From positions 1 through 64,000 of the forward strand of contig NZ_BPQG01000032.1 in the NCBI RefSeq assembly GCF_022179125.1: a DNA stretch of 64,000 nucleotides. Direction: 5' to 3'. Made by a program: the position numbers and the translations under genes. This stretch comes from Methylobacterium cerastii (GTDB lineage: Bacteria; Pseudomonadota; Alphaproteobacteria; Rhizobiales; Beijerinckiaceae). Shown here one piece after another: positions 52,476 through 61,981 of this stretch (within the stretch, counting starts at the first letter, position 1; each line of letters begins with the position of its first letter). The notes beneath the pieces were generated by a model that was not told where the DNA came from, ran no database searches, and saw only the letters and a program-made list of their open reading frames with translations.

Positions 52476-53249
52476 ATGACGGTGGCGGACGGGAAGACGG
52501 GCGCGCAGGAAACCGATTTCGGCTTCGAGCGGGTGGCTTTGGCCGAGAAGCAGGCGCGCGTCGACGACGTGTTCCGCTCGGTCGCCAAGCGCTACGACCT
52601 GATGAACGACCTGATGTCCGGCGGCCTGCACCGGGCTTGGAAGGCGCAGGCCATCGCGATGCTGCGCCCCTCGCGCACGCGGCCCTTCCGCCATCTCGAC
52701 GTGGCCGGCGGCACCGGCGACGTGGCCTTCCGCGTCCTGGAGGCCGGCGGCCCGCAGACCTCGGTCACCGTGCTCGACATCAACGAGGCGATGCTGCGGG
52801 TCGGCGCCGAGCGCGCCGGTGCGCGCTTCGACGGCCGCATCGACTTCGTCACCGGCAACGCCGAGACGCTGCCCCTGCCCGACGCGACCTTCGACGCCTA
52901 CACCATCGCCTTCGGCATCCGGAACGTGCCGCGGATCGAGCTGGCCCTGCAGGAAGCCCGCCGCGTGCTGAAGCCCGGCGGCCGCTTCCTGTGCCTGGAA
53001 TTCTCCAAGGTCGACCTGCCGGTGCTCGACAAGATCTACGACGCCTACTCCTTCCACGTCATTCCGCGCCTCGGCGCGCGGGTCGCGGGCGACGCGGAAT
53101 CCTACCGCTACCTCGTGGAATCGATCCGTAAGTTTCCCTCCCCTGGGCTGTTTGCCGGGATGATCGAGCAGGCCGGCTTCCGCCACGTCACCCACCGGCC
53201 GCTCTCGGGCGGCATCGTCGCGATCCATTCCGGCTGGAAGGTCTCGTGA
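52476..53249 (+). CDS. ubiE: Ubiquinone/menaquinone C-methyltransferase UbiE
   Basis: 257 residues from ATG 52476, which has AGGA five to six bases before it. SAM motif [18 protein letters not shown], and UbiE blocks [20 protein letters not shown] and [20 protein letters not shown]. It methylates the benzoquinol ring in ubiquinone synthesis. ubiB follows after 25 nt. The 193-base gap to mutM holds both promoters. Confidence 0.95.
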   Translation: MTVADGKTGAQETDFGFERVALAEKQARVDDVFRSVAKRYDLMNDLMSGGLHRAWKAQAIAMLRPSRTRPFRHLDVAGGTGDVAFRVLEAGGPQTSVTVLDINEAMLRVGAERAGARFDGRIDFVTGNAETLPLPDATFDAYTIAFGIRNVPRIELALQEARRVLKPGGRFLCLEFSKVDLPVLDKIYDAYSFHVIPRLGARVAGDAESYRYLVESIRKFPSPGLFAGMIEQAGFRHVTHRPLSGGIVAIHSGWKVS

Positions 53250-53274
53250 CCGATCCGAGCCGCCGGACGGCGCG

Positions 53275-54843
53275 ATGATCGGCGCCGCCGTCAACCTCGC
53301 CCGCGGGGCCCGCGTCGGCTTCGTGCTGGCCCGCGAGGGCGCGCTGGCACTCGTCGACGCCTCCGAGCTGCCGCCGCTCCCGCGCCTCGGCCTCCGGCTG
53401 GTCCGGATGCTGGAGCGGCCGGGCCTCGGCTCCGGGGCGGCGCGGCTCTCGGCCGGGCTGACCCGGCTCGGGCCGTCCTACGTCAAGTTCGGGCAGTTCC
53501 TCGCCACCCGCCCCGACATCGTCGGGATGGCGGCGGCGCGCGACCTCGAGATGCTCCAGGACAGGGTGCCGTCGTTCCCGCAGGCGGTGGCCGTCAAGGT
53601 GGTCGAGGCGGCCTTCGGCCGGCCGATCTCCACCCTGTTCGTCGCCTTCGGCGAGCCGGTGGCCGCGGCCTCGATCGCGCAGGTCCACAAGGCGGTGGTG
53701 CAGGATGCCGACGGCACCCAGCGCAACCTCGCCGTCAAGATCATGCGGCCGGGCGTGCGCGAGCGCTTCCAGCGCGACGTCGAGGTGATGCGGCTTCTCG
53801 CCCGCATCGTCCACGTGCTTTCGCCCGAGGCCGAGCGCCTGCGCCCGCGCGACGTGGTCGAGATCCTCGCCCGCTCCGTGACCATGGAGATGGACTTCCG
53901 GCTCGAGGCCGCCGCCGCCTCCGAGCTGGCGCAGAACACGGCCGACGATGAAGACTTCCGGGTTCCGCTGCCCGAATGGGAGCTGATCGCCCGCGACGTG
54001 CTGACCTGCGAGTGGATCGAGGGCACTCGCCTGCACAGCGCCGCCGCGCTCCAGGCCGCCGGCCACGACCCGCACGCGATCGGCCGGACCGTGATCCAGA
54101 GCTTCCTGCGCCAGGCGATCCGCGACGGGTTCTTCCACGCCGACATGCACCAGGGGAACCTGTTCGTGGACGCCGCCGGCAAGCTCGTGGCGGTGGATTT
54201 CGGCATCATGGGCCGGCTTGGGCGCAAGGAGCGGCGGTTCCTCGCCGAGATCCTGCTCGGCTTCATCATGCGCGACTACACGCGCGTCGCGCAGGTGCAT
54301 TTCGAGGCGGGCTACGTGCCGGCCCACCACTCGGTCGACGACTTCGCGCAGGCGATCCGCGCCATCGGCGAGCCGATCCACCAGCGCCGCGCCGACGAGA
54401 TCTCGATGGCGAAGGTGCTGACACTTCTGTTCGACATCACCGCCCTGTTCGACATGAGCACCCGGACCGAGCTGGTGATGCTGCAGAAGACCATGGTCGT
54501 GGTCGAGGGCGTCGCCCGCAGCCTCGATCCCAAGCTCGACATGTGGACCTCCGCCGAGCCGGTGGTCCGCAGCTGGATCACCCGCAACCTCGGCCCGGTC
54601 GGGCGTCTCGAAGGGGCGGCTCACGCCGCGCGCACCCTCGCCGACGTCGTCGCCGACGTGCCCGAGCTCGCCCTGCGGCTCCGGCGCCTGCTCGTCCGCG
54701 CCGACGAGGCGGGCACGGGGGACGCCCACCGCCTGGAACGCATCGCCCGCACCGAGCGCCGCACCGAGCGCCGCACCGCGTTGTGGCAGACGCTGGCCCT
54801 GTGGGCGATCGCGGCCGGCGTGCTGGTCGCGGCCTTGCGATAG
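53275..54843 (+). CDS. ubiB: Ubiquinone biosynthesis ATPase/kinase-like UbiB
   Basis: 522 residues. UbiB/ABC1/ADCK family with the KxGQ motif (YVKFGQFLATRPDIVG), the Ala-rich nucleotide loop (VAAASIAQVHKAVV) and an atypical kinase core (FFHADMHQGNLFV, VAVDFGIMGRL). A C-terminal hydrophobic helix (LWQTLALWAIAAGVLVAALR) anchors it to the membrane. It supports coenzyme Q synthesis, probably by extracting lipid intermediates. In related genomes coaBC often follows; here an MHYT signalling gene and senA/senB lie in between. Confidence 0.95.
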   Translation: MIGAAVNLARGARVGFVLAREGALALVDASELPPLPRLGLRLVRMLERPGLGSGAARLSAGLTRLGPSYVKFGQFLATRPDIVGMAAARDLEMLQDRVPSFPQAVAVKVVEAAFGRPISTLFVAFGEPVAAASIAQVHKAVVQDADGTQRNLAVKIMRPGVRERFQRDVEVMRLLARIVHVLSPEAERLRPRDVVEILARSVTMEMDFRLEAAAASELAQNTADDEDFRVPLPEWELIARDVLTCEWIEGTRLHSAAALQAAGHDPHAIGRTVIQSFLRQAIRDGFFHADMHQGNLFVDAAGKLVAVDFGIMGRLGRKERRFLAEILLGFIMRDYTRVAQVHFEAGYVPAHHSVDDFAQAIRAIGEPIHQRRADEISMAKVLTLLFDITALFDMSTRTELVMLQKTMVVVEGVARSLDPKLDMWTSAEPVVRSWITRNLGPVGRLEGAAHAARTLADVVADVPELALRLRRLLVRADEAGTGDAHRLERIARTERRTERRTALWQTLALWAIAAGVLVAALR

Positions 54844-54864
54844 CGCGTCCCGCCGGACGATCCG

Positions 54865-57267
54865 TCAGGCCGCGGCCCAGCCGGGCCCGGCCGCCTGATC
54901 CGGGCGTGGGTCCGCCTTGGGGACGATGCCGGTCTCGTGCGGGTTCAGGGGGGCGGGTCGGCCGAACAGGTAGCCCTGCACCTCGGCGCAGCCGGCGGCC
55001 TTGAGGAACGCCAGCTCCTCGGGCGTCTCGACGCCCTCCGCCACCACCGGCAGGCCCAGGCCGGAGCCGAGGCCGAGGACGGCGCGCACGATCGCCGCGG
55101 TCTGGGCGTTCGTGTCGACGTTGCGCACGAACGACTGGTCGATCTTGATCCGGTCGAACGGGAACGCCCTGAGGTTCGCCAGCGACGAGTAGCCCGTCCC
55201 GAAATCGTCCATCGCGATCCCGACGCCCAGCGTCTTGAGCTGCCGCAGCGTCGCCACCGCGCGATCGAAGTTGCGGATGAGCGCGGTCTCGGTGATCTCC
55301 AGTTCGAGCCGCGCGGCCGGTAGTCCGGTCTCGAGCAGCACCGCGAGCACCTGCGCGGCGAAGGCCGGATCGTGCACCTGGACCGCGGAGACGTTCACCG
55401 CCACCCGCAGGGGCGCCTCCCAGCCCGCCGCCTCGCGGCACGCGGTGCGAAGCACCCACATCCCGATCGCCGAGATCGTCCCGCGCTCCTCCGCCACCGG
55501 GATGAAGAGGTCGGGCGGCACCCGGCCGCGCTCCGGGTGGGTCCAGCGCAGCAGGGCCTCGAAGCCGAGCAGCGCCCCGCCATCGGCGGCGACCTGCTTC
55601 TGGTAGACGAGGTGGAACTCGTCGCGAGCGAGCGCGCATTCGAGGTCGCGCTCCACGCCGTGCCGCTCGCGCACGGCGATGCCCATCTCCGGCTCGAAGA
55701 CGCCGTAGGTGCCCCGGCCGTCGGCCTTGGCGCGGTAGAGCGCCGTGTCGGCGTGGACCATCAGGTCCTGGCGTTCCATGGCGTCCTGCGGACACAGGGC
55801 GATGCCGATGCTGACCCCGACCATGGCGTCGGCGGTCCGGTCCGAAGCCTGCGCCGCAAGTGCGGCGATGATGGTCTTCGCCAGATCCTCGGCCGCGTCA
55901 GGCCCGGCCTGGCCGTCCATGAGGATCGCGAACTCGTCCCCGCCGAGGCGCGCCATGCACTGGTCTGGGCCGAGCAGGCCCGTCACGCAGCGGGCGACCC
56001 GGGCGAGCATCGCGTCGCCCGCCGCGTGGCCGAACAGGTCGTTGACGGCCTTGAAGCGGTCGAGGTCGAGGCACAGCACCGCGATCGAAGCGCCGGTCTC
56101 GACGGCCGCGGCCACCGCCCGGTCGAGCACCGCGTTGAAGGCGGTGCGGTTGAGCAGGCCCGTCAGCGCGTCGTGGTGGGCGAGGTACTGGATGTGCCGC
56201 TCGGCCTGCTTGCGCTCGCGGATGTCGCGGACCGCCAGCGCCTGGTGCGACTTGCCCGCGAAGTCGATCCGCCGGAGGATCGCCTCGACCGCGATGATCT
56301 CGCCGGCGGCGTGGCGCAGGCCGAGCTCGACCGGCTGCCCCATGGCGCAGGCGAGCCGCTGCCAGGCGTTGGCCTCGGTGAGGAAGGTGCTCACCGGCAG
56401 GCCCGCCACCGCCGCGTCGGCGAGGCCGACGAGGCGGCCGAAGCTGACGTTGGCCGTGACGACGCGGTGGCCGTCCACGACGATGAGCCCCTCCACCGCT
56501 GCGTTGGCGAGGCCGCGCATGCGCTCGGTCTCGCCATGCACGCGGCGCTGCTCGCGCAGGCTGAGCGCGTGAGCCGTCGCGGTGAGGACGAAAATGGCGA
56601 GGCTGGCAAGCGCCACCGCGCCGGCGAGCCACGTCGGCGACATCGCATGCGGCGACAGGGTGGCCAGCGGATTTTCCGTGATCGTCACCGCAGCCATCCC
56701 GATCGTGTGGTGCGCGCCGATCGCCAGCGTCAGGATTGCCGCGCTGGCCAGCAGGGAGGTGAGCGATCGGGACCGGATCGCGGTCGAGAGCGCGACGGCG
56801 GAAAAAAGCTCGCCGACCACGATCGAGGCGGCGACGACGGCTGGGTTCCAGCGCAGGTGCCCCGTCACCTCGAAGGCCGCCATGCCGGTGTAGTGCATCG
56901 CGGCGATGCCGAGCCCGACGACGAGCCCCCCGAGCCAGGATGCCCCCTGCGTCCCGAGCAGGGCGACGCGCAGCCCGAGGCCGGTGAGGCAGATCGCGAT
57001 GACGAGCGAGAGGAGGGTCAGGCCGTGGTCGTAGGCGCTCGGGATGCTCGGCTGGAAGGCCAGCATCGCGATGAAATGGGTCGCGAAGATACCCGTGCCG
57101 CTGGAGATCGCCGCGACGACGAGCCAGGTCAGACGGGTGCGGCCGGCGCTGCCGGCGTGGCGGAGCAGGCGGATCGCAGTCAGCGCCGCGATAGCGCAGA
57201 TCGCGGCTGCCAGGCCGACGAGGCGGAGATCGTGCTGGTCCGTGAAGCAACCGATGACGGTCAACAT
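54865..57267 (-). CDS. MHYT-GGDEF-EAL cyclic-di-GMP signalling protein
   Basis: 800 residues from ATG 57267 (MLTVIGCFTDQHDLRLV), the usual start of MHYT proteins. Seven N-terminal membrane helices with the three paired-His motifs (THFIAMLAF, MHYTGMAAF, HHTIGMAAV), proposed to bind copper and sense a gas. A PAS domain (~250-350), GGDEF with an intact RLGGDEFAIL, and EAL with GFEALLRW, ELEITETALI and DDFGTGYSSL follow. Both enzyme motifs are complete, so it could make or degrade c-di-GMP depending on conditions. It stands alone between ubiB and senA. Confidence 0.93.
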   Translation of the reverse strand: MLTVIGCFTDQHDLRLVGLAAAICAIAALTAIRLLRHAGSAGRTRLTWLVVAAISSGTGIFATHFIAMLAFQPSIPSAYDHGLTLLSLVIAICLTGLGLRVALLGTQGASWLGGLVVGLGIAAMHYTGMAAFEVTGHLRWNPAVVAASIVVGELFSAVALSTAIRSRSLTSLLASAAILTLAIGAHHTIGMAAVTITENPLATLSPHAMSPTWLAGAVALASLAIFVLTATAHALSLREQRRVHGETERMRGLANAAVEGLIVVDGHRVVTANVSFGRLVGLADAAVAGLPVSTFLTEANAWQRLACAMGQPVELGLRHAAGEIIAVEAILRRIDFAGKSHQALAVRDIRERKQAERHIQYLAHHDALTGLLNRTAFNAVLDRAVAAAVETGASIAVLCLDLDRFKAVNDLFGHAAGDAMLARVARCVTGLLGPDQCMARLGGDEFAILMDGQAGPDAAEDLAKTIIAALAAQASDRTADAMVGVSIGIALCPQDAMERQDLMVHADTALYRAKADGRGTYGVFEPEMGIAVRERHGVERDLECALARDEFHLVYQKQVAADGGALLGFEALLRWTHPERGRVPPDLFIPVAEERGTISAIGMWVLRTACREAAGWEAPLRVAVNVSAVQVHDPAFAAQVLAVLLETGLPAARLELEITETALIRNFDRAVATLRQLKTLGVGIAMDDFGTGYSSLANLRAFPFDRIKIDQSFVRNVDTNAQTAAIVRAVLGLGSGLGLPVVAEGVETPEELAFLKAAGCAEVQGYLFGRPAPLNPHETGIVPKADPRPDQAAGPGWAAA

Positions 57268-57579
57268 GCCGACGGATCCGACATCGCGCCAGGCTTGCCC
57301 CATGCCGGAATGCTGCGATGCTCGGTCATCCTCGAAAGAATTTCGATCTCAAGATGAAAGTAGATATTCAAGGCACAACCGTAAGGCTATATTTAATATC
57401 ATTTTCCGGCAGGCCGATTAAAGATACCTTTCATGCAAGATCCTCCCAAAAGGCTCTGACATCATCGTTGCCGCATAACGGCGCTCTTTGGGGCGATTAC
57501 GTATCGATCGAATCATCTTTCGATTGCAGCCGCTCAAGCAAAGTTGCTGTGCCGCCTTCCCCGCCTCCAGGGTGGGCGC
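57268..57579. other. A/T-rich intergenic stretch upstream of the MHYT gene
   Basis: 312 bases, clearly richer in A and T than the rest of the window, especially 57340-57420 (for example ggctatatttaatatcat). It should hold the promoter of the MHYT gene and the end of the senA transcript. A short inverted repeat (ATCGAA...TTCGAT near 57506) is present without a T-run. An open frame starting ATG 57354 crosses it but looks like chance. Confidence 0.4.
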
Positions 57580-58869
57580 TCACCGAGCCGCGGTGCGGAA
57601 GCCCGCGTAGATGTCGCGCCGGTCCGGCGTGAAGAAGTTGCGGTAGGCGTTGTCGACCATGCGGCCGCGGGTGATCCAGGCGCCGCCGCGCAGCACCTTG
57701 CGCGTGCCGAAGGCCGGCTCGGAATACTCGCGGTACACGTCGGGCGAGAAACCCGGATAGGGCAGGAAGTCGCTCGCGGTCCATTCCCAGACGTTGCCGA
57801 GCATCTGCCGGCAGCCCCAGGCGCTGTCGCCGTCCGCGTGGGCGGCGACGTCGACGCAGCCGAGGCGGCCACCGTCGAGGTTGGCTAGGCGGGCGTCCGG
57901 TGCAGTCTCGCCCCAGGGATAGCGCGACTTCGTGACGCCGATCGCGCCGTCCGGCGCCGGCGCCGTCGAGGCTGCGACCTCCCATTCGGCCTCCGTCGGC
58001 AGGCGCCGCCCGGCGAAGGCGCAGTAGGCTGCGGCCTCGTACCAGCTGACGTGGACCACCGGCTGGTGTGGGGCGAGGTCGGCGACGCCACCGAACCGGC
58101 TAACGCGCCAGCCCGCTCCGTCCCGCTGCCAATGCGCGGGATGCTCGGCTCCGGTCCGGCAGCGCCAGCGCCATCCCTCCGCGTCCCAGAACGACGGCTC
58201 GCGATAGCCACCGGCCTCGACGAAGGCGGCGAATTCGGCGTTGGTCACCGGCGCCCGCGCGATCTTGAACGGTGCGACCGCGATCGAGTGCGCCCACTTC
58301 TCGTTGTCGAAGACGAAGTCCGCGTCCGGCTCGGCGCCGAGCCGGAAGGTCCCGCCCGGGATCGCCGCGTCGCCCGGCCAGGGCCCTTCGGCGACGGGGG
58401 CGAGGCCGGCCGAGGCGGCGAAGGACGGCGCCGGATAGCCCAGCGTCTGGCGCGAATAGGTGAAGGCCTCCCCGTGCATGTCCTCGTGGTAGGTGGTCAG
58501 CCGGTAGCGGTAGGCCTCCTCGCGCGTCGGCGTGCCGTCGAGCCGGCGGACCAGCGCGTCGTGGACGCGGCCCATGTAGCCGAGCGTGTCCGCGAGCGGG
58601 GGTAGCGCGCGCACCCAGCGGTCGTCGTGGGCCAGCACCGCAGAGTTGTAGACCGCGTCGGCGTCCGCGATCGCCGGCGCGGCGCCGTCGAGGGCGCGCA
58701 GGATGAAGTGCTCGTGGAACCAGGCGAGGTGGCCGATCTCCCAGAGCAGCGGGTTGACGATGTCGAGGCGCGGCCCGATCAGCTGGTCGGGCACGAGACC
58801 GGCCACCAGCTCGAGGGTCCGGGCGCGGCTGTCCTGCAGCATCGCGATGAGTTGTGTGGCGTCGGTCAT
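57580..58869 (-). CDS. senA: Selenoneine synthase SenA (EgtB-like)
   Basis: 429 residues. N-terminal DinB-like domain with three predicted iron-ligand histidines: His47 (EIGHLAWFHEHF) and H128-x3-H132-x-E (YHEDMHGE). The C-terminal formylglycine-generating-enzyme-like domain has RLPTEAEWEVA, MLGNVWEWTASDF and VLRGGAW. This is the EgtB/SenA layout, which joins hercynine to a sulfur or selenium donor. I call SenA rather than EgtB because a SenB-type gene is divergent just 27 bases away. In characterised clusters SenA uses the selenosugar made by SenB. EgtD (hercynine) and SelD/SenC must be elsewhere. Confidence 0.78.
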   Translation of the reverse strand: MTDATQLIAMLQDSRARTLELVAGLVPDQLIGPRLDIVNPLLWEIGHLAWFHEHFILRALDGAAPAIADADAVYNSAVLAHDDRWVRALPPLADTLGYMGRVHDALVRRLDGTPTREEAYRYRLTTYHEDMHGEAFTYSRQTLGYPAPSFAASAGLAPVAEGPWPGDAAIPGGTFRLGAEPDADFVFDNEKWAHSIAVAPFKIARAPVTNAEFAAFVEAGGYREPSFWDAEGWRWRCRTGAEHPAHWQRDGAGWRVSRFGGVADLAPHQPVVHVSWYEAAAYCAFAGRRLPTEAEWEVAASTAPAPDGAIGVTKSRYPWGETAPDARLANLDGGRLGCVDVAAHADGDSAWGCRQMLGNVWEWTASDFLPYPGFSPDVYREYSEPAFGTRKVLRGGAWITRGRMVDNAYRNFFTPDRRDIYAGFRTAAR

Positions 58870-58896
58870 GGCGTGCGTCCGATAAGCGATCGACCC

Positions 58897-59919
58897 ATGA
58901 ACGTCATCCTGATCACGCCCGCACCCCGCCACTCGCGGACCGGCAACCGCACGACGGCCCTGCGTTGGGCCGGCCTCCTCCGGGGGGCCGGCCACCGCGT
59001 CGTGGTGGCGACCGCGTATGACAGCGAGCCCTGCGACCTGATGATCGCCCTCCACGCCTGGAAGAGCGCCCCGGCGATCCAACGGTTCCGTCGCGCGTAC
59101 CCGGAGCGCCCCCTCGTCGTCGCGCTGACCGGCACCGACATCAACCACGATCTCGCCGCCGACCCGGCCAAGACCCAGCGCTCGCTCGATCTCGCCGACG
59201 CGCTCGTCGGCCTGCACGAACTCGTCGGCGAGGCGATCCCGGCGCGCCACCGCGAAAAGCTCGCGGTGATCGTGCAATCCGTGCCGGCGGGCGGGGACCG
59301 CCTGCCGGCGCTGAAGCGCGCCTTCGAAATCCTGGTCGTCGGGCACCTGCGCGACGAGAAGGACCCGCTGCGCGCCGCGATCGCCGCCCGCGCCCTGCCC
59401 ACTTCCTCCCGCATCCGCGTCGTCCACCTCGGCGGCGCCCCCGACCCCGCCTGGGCGGCGCGCGCCCGGGACGAGATGCAGGCCAATCCGCGCTACGACT
59501 GGCGCGGCGAGGTCTCCGGTGCGCGCGTCAGGCGGTTCCTGCGGCGCGGGCGGCTGATGGTGCTGAGCTCGCTCAGCGAGGGCGGCGCCAACGTGGTCTC
59601 GGAGGCGGTCGTCGCCGGCCTGCCGATCCTCGCCTCTGCGATCCCCGGCAATGTCGGCCTGCTCGGGGGCGACCATCCGGGCTACTTCCCGCCCGGCGAC
59701 CACGGCGCGCTTGCTGGCCTGATGCTGCGGGCGGAGCGGGAGCCCGACTTCCTCGAAGGCTTGCGCGCGCACGGGGCGGCGCGCGCCGACGCGTTCGACC
59801 CGGCCCGCGAGCGCTTGGCCTGGTCCGCCCTCGTTGAGCGCGCTTCCGCCGCGGCGCGGGCACGGGTGGCGTCCGGCATTGACGCGGCCCGTCCCGCACC
59901 GGCACTCCTGCAGCCATGA
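58897..59919 (+). CDS. senB: Selenosugar synthase SenB (glycosyltransferase family)
   Basis: 340 residues of a GT-B-type glycosyltransferase. It begins MNVILITPAPRHSRTGNRTT, typical of the family first defined beside EgtB-like genes and later shown to make a selenosugar from UDP-GlcNAc and selenophosphate. Other blocks: HAWKSAPAIQRFR, VALTGTDINHDL, and the donor-site SLSEGGANVVSEAVVAGLP. Its 27-base gap to senA suggests shared control. The stop overlaps the coaBC ATG (ATGA), so the two are co-translated. Confidence 0.8.
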   Translation: MNVILITPAPRHSRTGNRTTALRWAGLLRGAGHRVVVATAYDSEPCDLMIALHAWKSAPAIQRFRRAYPERPLVVALTGTDINHDLAADPAKTQRSLDLADALVGLHELVGEAIPARHREKLAVIVQSVPAGGDRLPALKRAFEILVVGHLRDEKDPLRAAIAARALPTSSRIRVVHLGGAPDPAWAARARDEMQANPRYDWRGEVSGARVRRFLRRGRLMVLSSLSEGGANVVSEAVVAGLPILASAIPGNVGLLGGDHPGYFPPGDHGALAGLMLRAEREPDFLEGLRAHGAARADAFDPARERLAWSALVERASAAARARVASGIDAARPAPALLQP

Positions 59920-61208
59920 GTGAAGCCCCCGCGTCGCCGCTTGCGAACCGTCGCATTCTCCTCGTCGTCGGCGGGGGGATCGCGGCCTACAAGGCCCTCG
60001 ACCTGATCCGCCGCCTGCGCGAGCGCGGCGCCACCGTCCGCCCGCTCCTGACGAAGGGCGCGCAGGAATTCGTCACGCCGCTCGCGGCCGCGGCGCTCGC
60101 CGGCCAGCCGGCCCATACCGACCTGTTCGACCGGGCCGACGAGGCCGAGATCGGCCACATCAAGCTCGCGCGCGACGCCGACGCGGTGGTGGTGGCGCCG
60201 GCCACCGCCAACCTGATGGCGCGGATGGCCACCGGCCACGCCCCCGACCTCGCCTCCACCGTGCTGCTCGCCACCACCCTGCCGATCCTGATCGCTCCGG
60301 CGATGAACGTGGCGATGTGGGCCCACCCTGCGACCCGGCGCAACCTCGCGACCCTGCTCGCCGACGGCGTCCGCGTCGTCGGCCCCAACGCGGGCAAGAT
60401 GGCCGAGCCCGAGACCGGGCCGGGCCGCATGGCCGAGCCGGTCGAGATCGCCGACGCGGTGGCTGCGATGCTGGCCGAGGCGCCGCGCGAGACGGAGGGC
60501 TTCGGCTTCCTCGCCGGGCGCGCCAAGCCGCCGATACCCACGCCGACGCCGACGCAGCTTGCCGGGCTGCGGGTCCTCGTCACGTCGGGGCCGACGCACG
60601 AGCCGATCGACCCGGTGCGGTTCATCGCCAACCGCTCGTCCGGCCGCCAGGGCCACGCGATCGCCGCCGCAGCCGCGGCGGCCGGCGCCACGGTGACTCT
60701 GGTCTCCGGGCCGGTGGCGATTCCCGACCCGGCGGGCGTCACCGTGGTGCGCGTCGAGACCGCGCGCGAGATGCTCGCCGCGGTCGAGGCGGCCCTGCCC
60801 GCCAGCATCGCCGTGTTCACGGCGGCCGTCGCGGACTGGCGGCCCGCCACCGAGACCGGCTCCAAGATCAAGAAGGACGGCTCGGGGCCCGCCCCGCTGG
60901 CGCTGGTCGAGAACCCCGACATCCTCGCCACCATCGCCGCGCGGACGACGGGCCGCCCCGACCTCGTCGTGGGCTTCGCCGCCGAGACCGACACGGTGAT
61001 CGCGCATGCGCAGGCCAAGATCGCCCGGAAGGGCTGCGACCTGATCGTCGCCAACGACGTCTCGGAGGCCGGCGGGGTGATGGGCGGGGGGACGAACACC
61101 GTGCACCTGATCGCCCGCGACGGCTCGGTCGAGACCTGGCCGACGCTCGACAAGGACGAGGTCGGCCGGCGCTTGGTCGCGCGATTCACGGAGCTGCTGC
61201 AGCGATAG
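59916..61208 (+). CDS. coaBC: Phosphopantothenoylcysteine decarboxylase/synthetase
   Basis: 430 residues; bifunctional enzyme of coenzyme A synthesis. CoaC part: ILLVVGGGIAAYKALDLIRR, VVVAPATANLMARMATG, and PAMNVAMW with the substrate Asn. CoaB part from ~205: VLVTSGPTHEPIDPVRFIAN, NRSSGRQGHAIAAAA, and KIKKDGS. The ATG overlaps senB. Confidence 0.96.
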   Translation: MSEAPASPLANRRILLVVGGGIAAYKALDLIRRLRERGATVRPLLTKGAQEFVTPLAAAALAGQPAHTDLFDRADEAEIGHIKLARDADAVVVAPATANLMARMATGHAPDLASTVLLATTLPILIAPAMNVAMWAHPATRRNLATLLADGVRVVGPNAGKMAEPETGPGRMAEPVEIADAVAAMLAEAPRETEGFGFLAGRAKPPIPTPTPTQLAGLRVLVTSGPTHEPIDPVRFIANRSSGRQGHAIAAAAAAAGATVTLVSGPVAIPDPAGVTVVRVETAREMLAAVEAALPASIAVFTAAVADWRPATETGSKIKKDGSGPAPLALVENPDILATIAARTTGRPDLVVGFAAETDTVIAHAQAKIARKGCDLIVANDVSEAGGVMGGGTNTVHLIARDGSVETWPTLDKDEVGRRLVARFTELLQR

Positions 61209-61245
61209 GGACGGTCGCGCCGCCCCTGCCGCCCTGCCCTGCCGC

Positions 61246-61893
61246 CTAGCCCGGCGCGCTCTCCTGCTGCGCGGCCGCGAGGCGGGCGTCGTCGGCCGAG
61301 ATCGCTTGGTAGGCCGGCCGCGCCCGGTAGCGCGCGAGGTAGGCCATGATCGCCGGCTCCTCAGGCACGAGCTTGAACGCGGTGGTCCAGCCGAGCGCCG
61401 AGCCCCACAGCACGTCCGCTGCGGAGAAGCGCTCGCCGAGGATCCAGGGGCCGGGGGTCAGCATGGCGATGACCTGGGACAGCACCGTGTCGTAGTCGCC
61501 GTAGGCCGACATCATCCGAGGCGGCGGGTCGCGCTCCATCGCCCGGTCGATCACGGCGGGCTCGAAGCACGAGCCGTAGAAGACCATCCAGCGCAGGTAC
61601 GCGCCGCGAGCCGGATCGGTCAGGGCGGGCGCGAGGCCGGCCTCGGGAAACAGGTCGGCGAGGTAGAGGTAGCAGGCCGCCTGCTCCGCCACCGTCGCGG
61701 CGCCGTGGCGGATCGCCGGAACCTTGCCCATCGGGTTGACGGCGAGATGCGCGCTGCCCTGCTGCTCGCCCGCCTTCAGGTTGATGACGTGCAGATCGTG
61801 CGGCGCGCCGAGCTCCTCCAGCAGCACCCGCACGCCCGTCGAGCGGGTGTTCGGCGCGTGGTGAAGGACGATCGCGTCGGTCGTGGTCGGCAT
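61246..61893 (-). CDS. Glutathione S-transferase family protein
   Basis: 215 residues. Thioredoxin-like N-terminal domain (IVLHHAPNTRSTGVRVLLEE, with NPMGKVPAIRHG and the EQAACYLYLAD region in place of the usual ES motif) and an all-helical C-terminal domain. A Ser or Cys at the N-terminal active-site position is not clear-cut. Substrate unknown. It converges with coaBC. Confidence 0.9.
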   Translation of the reverse strand: MPTTTDAIVLHHAPNTRSTGVRVLLEELGAPHDLHVINLKAGEQQGSAHLAVNPMGKVPAIRHGAATVAEQAACYLYLADLFPEAGLAPALTDPARGAYLRWMVFYGSCFEPAVIDRAMERDPPPRMMSAYGDYDTVLSQVIAMLTPGPWILGERFSAADVLWGSALGWTTAFKLVPEEPAIMAYLARYRARPAYQAISADDARLAAAQQESAPG

Positions 61894-61981
61894 CGCGGTC
61901 TCCGAAGGGTGGACGTTTCGGGCGCACGCTATGCCGGTGCCCCGCTCCGGTCGAGCCGCAGCGTTCAGATCCGGTGCGTGC

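Noticed and set aside
57354-57632. Possible small gene starting ATG 57354 in the A/T-rich gap
   Set aside because: No Shine-Dalgarno sequence, the frame runs into the 3' end of senA on the other strand, and its second half is Pro/Arg/Ser-rich shadow-like sequence.
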